NCBI RefSeq assembly: GCF_025143985.1
Contig: NZ_CP083566.1
Location: 151,222 to 215,221 of the forward strand
Reading direction: 5' to 3'
Source of the DNA: Sulfitobacter sp. W027
Lineage (GTDB): Bacteria > Pseudomonadota > Alphaproteobacteria > Rhodobacterales > Rhodobacteraceae
Length of the DNA: 64,000 nt
How positions within the stretch are numbered: position 1 is the stretch's first letter; each line of letters begins with the position of its first letter. The translations under genes were made by a program, and so were the position numbers. The notes beneath the pieces were generated by a model. The model saw only the letters and a list, made by a program, of their open reading frames with translations. It was not told where the DNA came from and searched no databases. This document shows, piece after piece, positions 18,302 to 27,162 of this stretch.

Positions 18302-18922
18302 ATGCCCGAGCCGACCTTTGACAATGCCTGTGCCACGGCAGATGCCATCGCCTGCCTCTTCGGCGCGCGGGTGGAGGTTGTGGTCCATGATCTGACGGCC
18401 GAGCGTATCGCCCATATCGCAAATCCGATGTCACAGCGCAGCATTGGCGATCCGTCGAACATGCATGAGATTGACCTTGGCGAAGCCCCGGTGATTGGCC
18501 CCTATGAAAAGGTGAACTGGAACGGCTCCACCTTAAGGTCGATCAGCATCCTGCAACGGCGCGCGGATGGCACGGCGGCCTATGTGATCTGCATCAACCA
18601 CGATCAGGCCGATCTGCTGGCGCTGCGACGTGTGGCTGAGGCGCTTGGCCCCACGCCCTTGGAAGATGATGAGCCACAGGCGCTGCTGCGCAATGACTGG
18701 CATGATCGGCTCAACAGCTATGCTAGCGCGTGGTGCCGTGACCGGGGGATGCGGATTGACGCGCTTGGGCGTGATGATCGCCGTGCATTGATCGGTGACC
18801 TGTCGGCCTCCGGCGCCTTGGCCGAACGCCATGCCGCCGCCTATGTGGCGCGGATGGTGGGGGTGAGCCGGGCGACGATCTATAACGACCTGAAGGCGCG
18901 CCAAGACGGAGACGCGGAATGA
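18302..18922 (+). CDS. YheO/DauR-type transcriptional regulator (PAS-like plus HTH)
   Basis: 206 residues. The N-terminal YheO-type PAS domain (about 5-120) includes VEVVVHDL and the ICINHD segment; the C-terminal helix-turn-helix (about 150-200) ends with ARMVGVSRATIYNDLKAR. DauR of Pseudomonas, a member of this family, represses the dauBAR operon for D-arginine use, where DauB is an ornithine-cyclodeaminase relative. Here the regulator is divergent from just such a gene across 100 bp of AT-rich DNA, which supports amino-acid-responsive control. It overlaps the next gene by ATGA, so regulator and deacylase are co-transcribed. Confidence 0.85.
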   Translation: MPEPTFDNACATADAIACLFGARVEVVVHDLTAERIAHIANPMSQRSIGDPSNMHEIDLGEAPVIGPYEKVNWNGSTLRSISILQRRADGTAAYVICINHDQADLLALRRVAEALGPTPLEDDEPQALLRNDWHDRLNSYASAWCRDRGMRIDALGRDDRRALIGDLSASGALAERHAAAYVARMVGVSRATIYNDLKARQDGDAE

Positions 18923-20070
18923 CCGATATCTCACCGGCGCTTGCTCTGCTGGAGAAGTTGATCGCCTTCCCCACGGTGTCGCACCGCTCGAACCGTGCAC
19001 TGGTTGCTTTCGTCTCAGACTACCTAAGCGGGCTGGGGGTGGCGCATCATATTTTTCCCGATGAGACAGATGAGAAAGAAGGGCTGATCGCCCATATCGG
19101 GCCGCAGGTCGAAGGCGCGGTGATCCTGTCGGGCCATACCGATGTTGTGCCGACCGAGGGTCAATCGTGGCGGTACGACCCGTGGAGCCTGACGCTGGAG
19201 GACGGGCGTTATTTCGGGCGCGGCACCTGTGACATGAAAGGCTTCGTGGCGCTGGTCCTTGCGGCTGTCCCACAGATGTTGGCGCAGCCATTGGTCCGCC
19301 CTATTCAATTGGCGTTTTCCTATGATGAGGAACCCGGCTGCCTTGGAACCTTGCCCTTGATAGACGCGCTGGCACAGCATTACCCGCGCGCCGAAAGCGT
19401 GATCGTTGGCGAGCCGACGCAGATGAAAGTGGTGACCGGCCATAAGGGTGGGATCGGGATTAAAACCACTCTGCGCGGGCTGGCGGCGCATAGCTCTAAC
19501 CCCGGGCGCGGGGTTTCGGCCATCGCCCATGCGCTGCCGCTAATCGACTGGCATCAACGGCAAATGGAACAAGAGGCCGCAAGCGCAAGGCCGAGTGGTT
19601 TCGACCCCGCTTTTACGACGCTTCAGGTGGGCACTCTTCACGGCGGAACGGCCCTGAATACCGTGCCCGACGTGTGCGTCTTTGAGAGCGACATCCGCTA
19701 TGTACCGCCCCAGACCGCAGACGATTGGATCGCGGCCTACCGGGCCGAGGCTGCCAAGGTCGAAGCTGCGATGCAGGCCCGCCACCCTGAGACCAGTGTA
19801 ACGCTGAGCGATATCGACATCGCCCCGGCGCTGGCCCCCGAACCCAGCAACGCAGCCGAGGAACTGGCACGGCGGCTGACCGGCGACAACTCTGACACCC
19901 TTGTCGCCTATCAGACCGAGGCCGGGCATTTCCAAAGTGCGGGCTATGCCACTGTGGTCTGCGGACCGGGCAGCATCACGCAAGCCCATCAAGCGGATGA
20001 ATATATCACCGCTGATGAGCTGCGCCGTGGGGCCGCATTTCTGTCAAAGCTGATCGACAGTCTCCGCTGA
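18919..20070 (+). CDS. argE: M20-family acetylornithine deacetylase-like hydrolase
   Basis: 383 residues, usual ArgE size. Zinc-site motifs are visible: GHTDVVP (near residue 72), GRGTCDMKG with the bridging aspartate (near 103), and the catalytic glutamate in DEEPGC (near 137). ArgE removes the acetyl group from N-acetylornithine and related N-acyl amino acids. Placement in an operon with a DauR-type regulator rather than with arginine biosynthesis genes makes a catabolic N-acyl amino acid deacylase role more likely than arginine synthesis. Its 3' end overlaps the convergent aminotransferase gene by 27 bp. Confidence 0.83.
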   Translation: MTDISPALALLEKLIAFPTVSHRSNRALVAFVSDYLSGLGVAHHIFPDETDEKEGLIAHIGPQVEGAVILSGHTDVVPTEGQSWRYDPWSLTLEDGRYFGRGTCDMKGFVALVLAAVPQMLAQPLVRPIQLAFSYDEEPGCLGTLPLIDALAQHYPRAESVIVGEPTQMKVVTGHKGGIGIKTTLRGLAAHSSNPGRGVSAIAHALPLIDWHQRQMEQEAASARPSGFDPAFTTLQVGTLHGGTALNTVPDVCVFESDIRYVPPQTADDWIAAYRAEAAKVEAAMQARHPETSVTLSDIDIAPALAPEPSNAAEELARRLTGDNSDTLVAYQTEAGHFQSAGYATVVCGPGSITQAHQADEYITADELRRGAAFLSKLIDSLR

Positions 20071-21195
20071 GCTGACGCCCTGCCGCGCAAGGAAGGCCGA
20101 GACCCGTTCCAATCCAGCGCGCAGATCCGCCGTGGGGTTGGCATAGCCGATGCGCAGCCAGCCCTCCATGTCCATCGCGCTGCCGGGGGTGAAAAGCACC
20201 CCCTCCTCCTCCAGCAACCGGGTGCAGAAATCGCGCGAGGGCAGCGGCAAGTCATACTTTACCAGCGCGGTCGTGCCGGACTTGGGCCTGACCCAAGAAA
20301 TCAGCGGCTCAGCCTCAACCCAGTCTGACAGGATCGCGAGGTTCTCGCGGGTGATGCGATGGGCGCGTTTGAGGATTTTCCCTCGGTTCTCCAGCGCGAG
20401 GGCCGAGAAATACTCATCAATCCTACCGACAGAAATGGTGTTATAGTCGCGGTGGATCATAATCCGTTCTAGCAAGTCGCGCGGGCCCGCGACCCAACCG
20501 ACGCGCAGCCCGGCCAGAGAATAGGCTTTGGACATGCCCGCCGTGCTGATGCCCTTGTCGTAGAGGTCGCAGATCGACGCGGTATAGCCGTCGCCCGCCT
20601 GATCCGTCCCGCGATAGACCTCATCGCAGAGCACCCAAGCATCGCTGCCGCGCGCAATTTCCGCGATTTGGGTCAGCATCTCGCGGTCCATCAAAGCGCC
20701 GGTGGGGTTGTTGGGGTTGTTTGTTGCGATCATCCGCGTATCGGGGCGCATCATGGCGCGCAATTCGTTGAGATCGGGCAGAAAGCCGTTCTCTTCGCGC
20801 AGGTGCAGCAGCTCAACCTCGGCGCCGATGCTTTCCGGGATGGAATAATGCTGCTGGTAGGTGGGCACGATGGCGATGACGTGATCACCACGGCTCACAA
20901 GCGTCTGATGTACCAGTGAATTCGCGCCAATGGTGCCATGGGTCGTCAGCACATTGTCACGGGACTGGCCCTCGTAAAGCCCCGCCGCCGCGTCGCGCAG
21001 CCGGTCGGACCCCTCAATCGCGCCGTATCCCATCCGCATCTCGCGCAGTTCGCCCAAGACACTATTGTCGACACCCGCCATGTCGATCAGATCGCCCAAC
21101 GTGATCGAGTCCACGCAGGTTTCGGCAAGGTTATAGCGGCAGTGGTTCTCGAATTCGTTCATCCACATTTCAACGCCGAAGGTTTTGATGTCCAT
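20044..21195 (-). CDS. Class I/II PLP aminotransferase
   Basis: 383 residues, fold-type I. NNPNNPTGAL (near 170), CDEVYRG (near 200) and the PLP-lysine segment GMSKAYSLAGLRVGW (near 230) are present, as is the C-terminal arginine in WLRIGYAN that binds the substrate carboxylate. It converts an amino acid to its 2-oxo acid. It lies downstream of a serine hydrolase on the same strand (19 bp gap) and converges on argE. The amino donor cannot be read; context suggests the same amino-acid cassette as its neighbours. Confidence 0.85.
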   Translation of the reverse strand: MDIKTFGVEMWMNEFENHCRYNLAETCVDSITLGDLIDMAGVDNSVLGELREMRMGYGAIEGSDRLRDAAAGLYEGQSRDNVLTTHGTIGANSLVHQTLVSRGDHVIAIVPTYQQHYSIPESIGAEVELLHLREENGFLPDLNELRAMMRPDTRMIATNNPNNPTGALMDREMLTQIAEIARGSDAWVLCDEVYRGTDQAGDGYTASICDLYDKGISTAGMSKAYSLAGLRVGWVAGPRDLLERIMIHRDYNTISVGRIDEYFSALALENRGKILKRAHRITRENLAILSDWVEAEPLISWVRPKSGTTALVKYDLPLPSRDFCTRLLEEEGVLFTPGSAMDMEGWLRIGYANPTADLRAGLERVSAFLARQGVSSAETVDQL

Positions 21196-21214
21196 CGTGT
21201 AGTCCTCTCGATTA

Positions 21215-22297
21215 TCAGCTGCGGGCCGGGCCGCTTAACGCCGCCATCAGCAGTTCCAGAAACTTGGGCGCCTGCGGTGGGGCGAGCCAGCGCATCACGG
21301 CCACGATTTCCTGCTCCGGTGCGATCCAGATCATATGGCCGCCCGCACCCTGAGCGCTAAAGGCGGACTCGGGCAAAGCTGGGTTGGCGTCCTGCCCCCG
21401 GTTCAGCCACCACAAGAATCCGTATTTGTCGAGGGTCGTCGTGGGCGTCAGCGACTGCCGCATCCAGTCTTCAGGCAAGATTTGCACGCCGTCCCACTGG
21501 CCATTCTGACAGATGAACTGACCGAATTTCGCATGATCCTCGGCCCCGATGAAAAGCCCGCCGCCCCAGTGTCCGCCGCCGGTGACCGACTGAACGCGCG
21601 TGCCGTCGATCTCGACCCAAGAGGTGGAATAGCCTTCCCACCGCCAATCGGCGGAAGCGCCAATCGGGTCCATGATCCGTTCGCGCAGCACCTCCGGCAA
21701 GGGGCAGCCAAACCGGCACAGCAGGGCATAGGCCAGCGCGTTCACCCGCACGTCGTTGTATTCGTAATGGCTCCCCGGCGCGCCGACCTCGCGCAACTGC
21801 CCCTTGCGGCTGTTGTCCGCGCCAGCGCCAATCTGGCGATAGTGATCCACCTGATCATCCTTGCCAAAAATCTCACCGCGCCATTCGCTGTTCATCTGCA
21901 ACATATGCCGCCACGTGATGCGCCTGTTGTGATCGCCCGAAAAATGCGGCCCCGGCACGCTGTCGCCCACGGGGGCGTCGAGGTCCGCAATCAACCCGTC
22001 CTTCACCGCCAGCCCCGCGAGTACCGAGAGGTAACTCTTGGCGATGGAAAAGGTCATGTCGGTGCGCGTCGTGTCGCCCCAATCCGCCACGCGCTGCCCC
22101 CGGTGCAGGATCACACCCGCCGGGCCACCGCGCGGGGCGACTGGGCCGACGATCTCGGTCCACGGGCCGCTTTCATCCCACTCGCGGTTGCCGACATAGG
22201 CGCCATCGGGGTAGTACATCTCGCGCGGCCAAGCGGTTTCATGCGCGAGGGCGTGATCTACGGCGGCCTGCAAGGCGGAGGTGGCGGCGAAGGTCAT
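21215..22297 (-). CDS. Beta-lactamase-fold serine hydrolase (class C / esterase type)
   Basis: 360 residues from the ATG preceded by AAGGAG; an upstream ATG at 22363 lacks a ribosome site. The nucleophile motif S-x-x-K is SIAK (near residue 88), the Y-x-N motif is YEYND (near 180), and a GGxG segment in GAGGHMIW near 320 corresponds to the KTG-like third motif. No signal peptide is seen, which argues against a resistance beta-lactamase and for an amidase or esterase. It probably forms an operon with the aminotransferase. Confidence 0.8.
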   Translation of the reverse strand: MTFAATSALQAAVDHALAHETAWPREMYYPDGAYVGNREWDESGPWTEIVGPVAPRGGPAGVILHRGQRVADWGDTTRTDMTFSIAKSYLSVLAGLAVKDGLIADLDAPVGDSVPGPHFSGDHNRRITWRHMLQMNSEWRGEIFGKDDQVDHYRQIGAGADNSRKGQLREVGAPGSHYEYNDVRVNALAYALLCRFGCPLPEVLRERIMDPIGASADWRWEGYSTSWVEIDGTRVQSVTGGGHWGGGLFIGAEDHAKFGQFICQNGQWDGVQILPEDWMRQSLTPTTTLDKYGFLWWLNRGQDANPALPESAFSAQGAGGHMIWIAPEQEIVAVMRWLAPPQAPKFLELLMAALSGPARS

Positions 22298-22377
22298 TTG
22301 GCTCTCCTTGGGGGTCGGGCGAACTCTTTCCAAGGGGGCACCGTTTGTAAACCGCAAATCCAACCCTTTGCAGGGGT

Positions 22378-22857
22378 TTACCCGGTTATGTCGGGATAGA
22401 CCTGAGAGCGCTTGACCACGCCATAAACGAAGCTGGTGTCGATCGATCCGATCCCGCCAATGGGATGCAACCGCGTGCGCACGAAGCGTTCGTAGTCTTC
22501 AAGATCGCCCACCACCACGCGCAGCAGATAATCCGACAGCCCGCTCATCACGAAACATTCCAGCACTTCGGGGATTGCGCGTATCTGGCTTTCGAAGCGT
22601 TTTACTGTGCCCTCGTCATGACCATCCAGCGTCACCCGCACCATGACCGTGACCGGCAGGCCGTAGGCCTTGGCGTCGACCTCCAAACTATAGCCCCGGA
22701 TCGCACCGCTCTTCTCTAAGGCCCGCAGGCGGCGCAAACAGGGCGAAGGCGATAGGTTTACCTCCTGCGCGAGGTCGAGATTGGTCATCCGCCCATTACG
22801 TTGAAGCGCGCGGATGATTTTGCGGTCGGTGCTGTCCAATTGGGGTATCTGGGGCAT
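22378..22857 (-). CDS. mdeR: Lrp/AsnC-family regulator of methionine degradation (MdeR-like)
   Basis: 159 residues. The N-terminal helix-turn-helix (LDSTDRKIIRALQRNGRMTNLDLA...SPSPCLRRLRALEKSG) is followed by the RAM ligand domain (about 70-150). It diverges from a methionine gamma-lyase gene and a gene for an E1 component, the same arrangement as mdeR-mdeAB of Pseudomonas putida, where MdeR is needed for mdeAB expression. I therefore infer methionine-responsive control. The symbol is given by this synteny. Confidence 0.85.
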   Translation of the reverse strand: MPQIPQLDSTDRKIIRALQRNGRMTNLDLAQEVNLSPSPCLRRLRALEKSGAIRGYSLEVDAKAYGLPVTVMVRVTLDGHDEGTVKRFESQIRAIPEVLECFVMSGLSDYLLRVVVGDLEDYERFVRTRLHPIGGIGSIDTSFVYGVVKRSQVYPDITG

Positions 22858-22865
22858 AATATGCC
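22853..22865. promoter_or_regulatory. Lrp-type palindrome over the mdeR start codon
   Basis: GGCATAATATGCC is a 13-bp palindrome with an unpaired centre that covers the mdeR start. Its right half lies in ATGCCAAA (22861-22868), which recurs as ATGCCAAA at 22902-22909, 41 bp away, close to four helical turns. Repeated phased sites suit an Lrp-type octamer that controls both mdeR and mdeA. Confidence 0.5.
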
Positions 22866-22952
22866 AAATCTCCTGTTTTCAGGGGATATAATAGCTACCT
22901 AATGCCAAAGCGACCATCCGATAATGCCCCTAACAACTTTGAGGGGCACTCC

Positions 22953-24155
22953 ATGAACAATTCGCAGAAATCCTTTGCTACACGCGCCATTCACCACGGC
23001 TATGACGCCCAAAGCGAGCAGGGTGCGCTGAACCCGCCGATCTACATGAGCTCGACTTTCACCTTCGAGACGGCTGAGGCTGGCGGCGACATGTTCGCGG
23101 GCGAGCGCGAGGGGCATTTCTACACCCGCATCTCAAACCCCACGCTCGACCATCTTGAAAAGCGCATCGCCAACCTTGAAGGGGCCGAAGCCGGTCTCGC
23201 CACGGCATCTGGCATGGGGGCGATCACCTCGACGCTGTGGTCTTTCCTTGAGGCCGGCGACGAGATCATCATCGACAAGACGCTCTACGGCTGCACCTTT
23301 GCCTTCATGACCCACGGGTTGCCGCGCTTTGGGGTGAAGGTGACATTGGTCGATATGACCGAGCCTGCGAACCTCGAAGCGGCGATCAGCGCGCAAACCA
23401 AGATCGTCTACTTTGAGACCCCCGCGAACCCGAACAACCGTCTGGTCGACATTTCTGCCATCTCGGCCATCGCGCATCGCGCCGGGGCCAAGGTGGTGGT
23501 CGACAACACCTATGCCACGCCGGTCCTCACCCGCCCCATCGAGCATGGCGCGGATATCGTCGTCCATTCGGCGACGAAGTTTCTCTCTGGACATGGTGAT
23601 GTGATTGCGGGTCTCGTTGTCGGCAGCAAAGAGGATATGACGCAGGTGCGGCTCGTAGGCCTCAAAGACATGACAGGTGCCGTAATGTCGCCGTTGACCG
23701 CCATGCTACTGCTGCGCGGGATCAAGACGCTGGAGCTGCGGATGGAGCGCCACTGCGCCACCGCCCGCAAAGTGGCCGAAGCGCTGGAAGCGCATCCGGC
23801 GGTGCTGCATGTCGCCTATCCGGGGTTGCAAAGCTTCCCGCAGGCCGATCTTGCGCGGCGCCAGATGAGCAACTTCGGTGGCATGATCCCCTTTGAGGTG
23901 AAGGGCGGCAAACCGGGCGGCATCGCCTTTATGAACCGGCTGAATCTCATTCAGCGCGCCGTAAGTCTTGGCGACGCGGAAAGCCTGATCCAGCACCCCG
24001 CAAGCATGACCCATTCGACCTATTCGCAAGAGGAACGCGCCGAACATGGCATCGCGGAGGGCCTCGTGCGCCTGTCCGCCGGGCTCGAAAGCGCCGATGA
24101 CATCATTGATGACCTTTACGCCGCGCTTGGGGCGCATAACATGCAGGCAGCCTGA
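22953..24155 (+). CDS. mdeA: L-methionine gamma-lyase
   Basis: 400-residue PLP enzyme of the Cys/Met-metabolism group that splits L-methionine into methanethiol, ammonia and 2-oxobutyrate. The PLP lysine is in SATKFLSGHGD (near residue 208). The early cysteine of true methionine gamma-lyases is likely the one in DKTLYGCTF (near 115), a residue that separates them from cystathionine lyases. GAGGGG seven bases before ATG 22953 fixes the start; a frame opening at 22902 adds an unlikely leader. It is followed by mdeB and divergent from mdeR. Confidence 0.9.
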   Translation: MNNSQKSFATRAIHHGYDAQSEQGALNPPIYMSSTFTFETAEAGGDMFAGEREGHFYTRISNPTLDHLEKRIANLEGAEAGLATASGMGAITSTLWSFLEAGDEIIIDKTLYGCTFAFMTHGLPRFGVKVTLVDMTEPANLEAAISAQTKIVYFETPANPNNRLVDISAISAIAHRAGAKVVVDNTYATPVLTRPIEHGADIVVHSATKFLSGHGDVIAGLVVGSKEDMTQVRLVGLKDMTGAVMSPLTAMLLLRGIKTLELRMERHCATARKVAEALEAHPAVLHVAYPGLQSFPQADLARRQMSNFGGMIPFEVKGGKPGGIAFMNRLNLIQRAVSLGDAESLIQHPASMTHSTYSQEERAEHGIAEGLVRLSAGLESADDIIDDLYAALGAHNMQAA

Positions 24156-24224
24156 TCCGGGCCCGCTCACCGGCTGCGCCATAAACCGACGTGCCCGCGA
24201 TGTCACCTATCTGAAAGACCCGCC

Positions 24225-26609
24225 ATGACCGCTCTCGCCCCTAACCATCTCAAGACCATCGAACAGCGTTTGCTGTGGCTGTCGCACTGGATGATCCACA
24301 ACGCCAACCACATCCGGCCCAAGGTGGATGGGATCAAGGTGGGCGGGCATCAGGCGTCCTCCGCCTCGATGGTGTCGATCATGACTGCGCTTTATTTCAG
24401 CGCGCTGCGGCCCGAAGACCGCGTGGCGGTAAAGCCCCATGCCTCGCCGATCTTCCACGCGATGCAGTATCTGATGGGCAACCAGACCCGTGAGAAGATG
24501 GAGAACTTCCGCGGATTTCATGGCGTGCAGAGCTATCCCAGCCGGACCAAAGATATCGACGATGTGGATTTCTCCACCGGGTCCGTGGGGCTTGGGGTCG
24601 CCGTGACCTCCTTTGCCTCGCTGGTGCAGGACTACATCACCGCCAAGGCGTGGGGGGAGGACGTGACCCTCGGCCGGATGGTGGCGCTGGTCGGCGATGC
24701 CGAACTGGACGAAGGCAACATCTACGAAGCCCTGCAAGAAGGTTGGAAGAACGACCTGCGCAACACATGGTGGATCATCGACTATAACCGCCAATCGCTC
24801 GACGGGGTGGTGCGCGAAGGGCTGTTCAAACGCATCGAGCAGATTTTCGACGCTTTCGGTTGGGACGTGGTGAAGGTGAAATACGGTGCCCTGCAACGCG
24901 CGGCGTTTGAGGAGCCGGGCGGCGACAAGCTGCGCGACTGGATCGACAACTGCCCCAATCAACTCTACTCGGCACTGACCTTCATGGGCGGTGCGGTCTG
25001 GCGGCAGCGGCTGATGGACGCGCTTGGCGATCAGGGCGATGTGACTGCGCTGATCGAGGCGCGCAGTGATGACGAACTGGCCGATCTGATGGAGAACCTC
25101 GGCGGCAACTGCGTGCAGACCATGGCCGAGACCTTTGCCGCCATCGATCACGACCGCCCGGTCTGTTTCCTTGCCTATACGATTAAAGGTTGGGGCACGC
25201 CGATTGCGGGGCATAAGGACAACCACGGCGGGCTGATGAACAAAAGCCAGATGGCCGAGTGGCAGCAGCATATGGGTGTGGCCGAGGGCGAAGAGTGGGA
25301 GAAGTTCGCCACCGTCGCGGACCCTGACGCCTTGCAGGCCGCACTCGACCGCGTGCCTTTCTTCGCAAAGGGCCGCCGCCGTTACGAAGACGCAACCCTG
25401 ACGGTGCCGCAGATTGAACTCTCCAGCGACCGCGAGATCTCCACCCAGATGGCCTTCGGCAAGATCCTCGACGATCTCTCCAAGGGCGACAGCGATCTGG
25501 CCGAGCGGATTGTCACCATGTCGCCGGATGTGACCGGCACGACGAACCTTGGGCCTTGGGTGAACCGGCGCAAGCTCTTCGCCCGCAAGGAACAGGCCGA
25601 TACCTTTATCAACGAGAAGATCCCCTCGACCGCGAAGTGGGAATTTACGCCCACGGGCCAGCATATCGAGTTGGGCATCGCCGAGATGAACCTCTTCCTC
25701 CTGCTGGGTGCTGCGGGTCTGTCGCATTCGCTTTTTGGCAAGCGGGTCATTCCCATCGGCACGGTTTACGACCCCTTCGTCGCCCGTGGTTTGGACGCGC
25801 TGAACTATGCCTGCTATCAAGACGCGCGTTTTATGATCGTCGGTACGCCGTCGGGTGTGACACTGGCGCCCGAGGGCGGAGCGCATCAGTCCATCGGCAC
25901 GCCGCTCATCGGCATGAGCCAAGACGGGCTGGCGAGCTTTGAGCCCGCTTTCGCCGACGAGTTGGCCGTGATCATGCAATGGGCCTTCGATTACCTGCAG
26001 CGTGATGGCGAGGGCGACCCGGACGAGCGCACTTGGCTGCGCGACGAGACCGGCGGCTCGGTCTATCTGCGGCTGACGACGAACCCCATCGAACAGCCCG
26101 GCAAACGTGTCGACGAAGACTTCCGCCAAGGTGCCATCGACGGGGCCTATTGGCTGCGCAAGCCGGGGCCGAACTGCGACGTGGTGATCGCCTATCAAGG
26201 GGCCGTAGCGCCCGAAGCGATAAAGGCGGCAGGGATGATTGCCGAAGGTCGGCGCGATGTGGGCGTGCTGGCTGTCACCTCCGCGGATCGTCTCAACGCC
26301 GGATGGACGGCGGCGCAACGCGCCCGGGCGCGGGGCAATGCAGAGGCGCAAAGCCACATTGAGAGCCTGCTGGCCGATCTGCCGCGCGGTTGTAAAATCG
26401 TGACGGTGATTGATGGCCACCCGGCAACGCTGTCGTGGCTCGGTTCGGTCGTCGGGCATCAGACGGTGCCGCTTGGGGTCGAGCATTTCGGCCAGACCGG
26501 GACCATCGCGGACCTCTACCAACACTTCGGCATCGACGCGCGGTCGATTGTTGAGAAGGTGCAGGGGCTGACTCCGGGCCGCCAAATGCTGCACCGTGTG
26601 GCGGGGTGA
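24225..26609 (+). CDS. mdeB: AceE-type E1 dehydrogenase component, probable 2-oxobutyrate dehydrogenase E1
   Basis: 794 residues, a homodimeric pyruvate dehydrogenase E1 (transketolase-fold) protein, somewhat shorter than E. coli AceE. The ThDP motif starts GDAELDEGN (near 163) and ends in DYNRQ (near 190); FHGVQSYPSR and GGLMNKSQMAEW are further family segments; the pyrimidine domain and C-terminal domain follow. P. putida MdeB, encoded after methionine gamma-lyase, is the E1 for 2-oxobutyrate. Here it follows mdeA by 69 bp, so I infer conversion of 2-oxobutyrate to propionyl-CoA with E2/E3 from elsewhere. Ordinary transketolase is less likely given the length and motifs. Confidence 0.83.
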   Translation: MTALAPNHLKTIEQRLLWLSHWMIHNANHIRPKVDGIKVGGHQASSASMVSIMTALYFSALRPEDRVAVKPHASPIFHAMQYLMGNQTREKMENFRGFHGVQSYPSRTKDIDDVDFSTGSVGLGVAVTSFASLVQDYITAKAWGEDVTLGRMVALVGDAELDEGNIYEALQEGWKNDLRNTWWIIDYNRQSLDGVVREGLFKRIEQIFDAFGWDVVKVKYGALQRAAFEEPGGDKLRDWIDNCPNQLYSALTFMGGAVWRQRLMDALGDQGDVTALIEARSDDELADLMENLGGNCVQTMAETFAAIDHDRPVCFLAYTIKGWGTPIAGHKDNHGGLMNKSQMAEWQQHMGVAEGEEWEKFATVADPDALQAALDRVPFFAKGRRRYEDATLTVPQIELSSDREISTQMAFGKILDDLSKGDSDLAERIVTMSPDVTGTTNLGPWVNRRKLFARKEQADTFINEKIPSTAKWEFTPTGQHIELGIAEMNLFLLLGAAGLSHSLFGKRVIPIGTVYDPFVARGLDALNYACYQDARFMIVGTPSGVTLAPEGGAHQSIGTPLIGMSQDGLASFEPAFADELAVIMQWAFDYLQRDGEGDPDERTWLRDETGGSVYLRLTTNPIEQPGKRVDEDFRQGAIDGAYWLRKPGPNCDVVIAYQGAVAPEAIKAAGMIAEGRRDVGVLAVTSADRLNAGWTAAQRARARGNAEAQSHIESLLADLPRGCKIVTVIDGHPATLSWLGSVVGHQTVPLGVEHFGQTGTIADLYQHFGIDARSIVEKVQGLTPGRQMLHRVAG

Positions 26610-27162
26610 CAAGCGTGCGCGGCGCAGACCTTCAACGCCGCGTCTTTTGTCTGCGTCCGGTTACTTGCCGAAATTGCTATGCACAAAGGTAGTCGAGCCA
26701 GAAGCCCCGATGCTGCTGAAGATTTCAGCCCCACAGATTGACCAACGCTTAAAGCGCTTCGTGCCGCAGCGCGTCGTCCCCCTGCGATTGCGCCCGCGCG
26801 GTGGGAGGTTGGCTTTGACAACGGCCAACTTCAGCGCCGACGCGGGGATAGATCGAACGTAAGCAACGATCCGAATAGATATATTTGACCCCTTTCAAGA
26901 TCGACGATCAAAGCAAAGGCTCAACAAACGGCAGGCCAACGCAGTGGACGGAACGCCTCCAGCGCGATCGCCCTTGCAACCTGGACGGTGCCCAGAACGA
27001 CCAGTGACGGTAGCGAATTTGACAGCCGTTCCGCGCGGTGGCCCCCCTGCCACTGCGCGTTCACAAATGCAGCAGTTCAGGCCACGCCAGCATCTAAATC
27101 TTGACATTTTGCCCCCTCCCTTTGATTGACGTGCAAACGAACTTGACGGGAGAGGGGACAGG
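26610..27162. other. Intergenic stretch without a supported gene
   Basis: 553 bp between mdeB and the first TRAP gene. Short open frames exist on both strands, but none has a ribosome site with a recognisable protein. A minus-strand segment near 26928-27030 reads LPSLVVLGTVQVARAIA, which is faintly like the end of a methyltransferase and may be a decayed fragment. A possible promoter for the TRAP operon lies near 27096-27150 (TTGACA at 27102). No tRNA or repeat was seen. Confidence 0.5.

Noticed and set aside
21215-22297. Antibiotic-resistance beta-lactamase
   Set aside because: S-x-x-K and Y-x-N motifs are present, but there is no signal peptide, and the gene sits in an amino-acid cassette. 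An esterase or amidase is more likely.
24207-26612. An open frame of about 800 codons antisense to mdeB
   Set aside because: Mirror frame of a GC-rich gene; composition is rich in His, Arg and Gln without domain motifs, and mdeB is clearly the real gene.
26610-27162. A small gene on either strand in the mdeB-dctQ gap
   Set aside because: Frames there have no ribosome site with matching protein-like composition; one fragment faintly resembling a methyltransferase end is too short to call.
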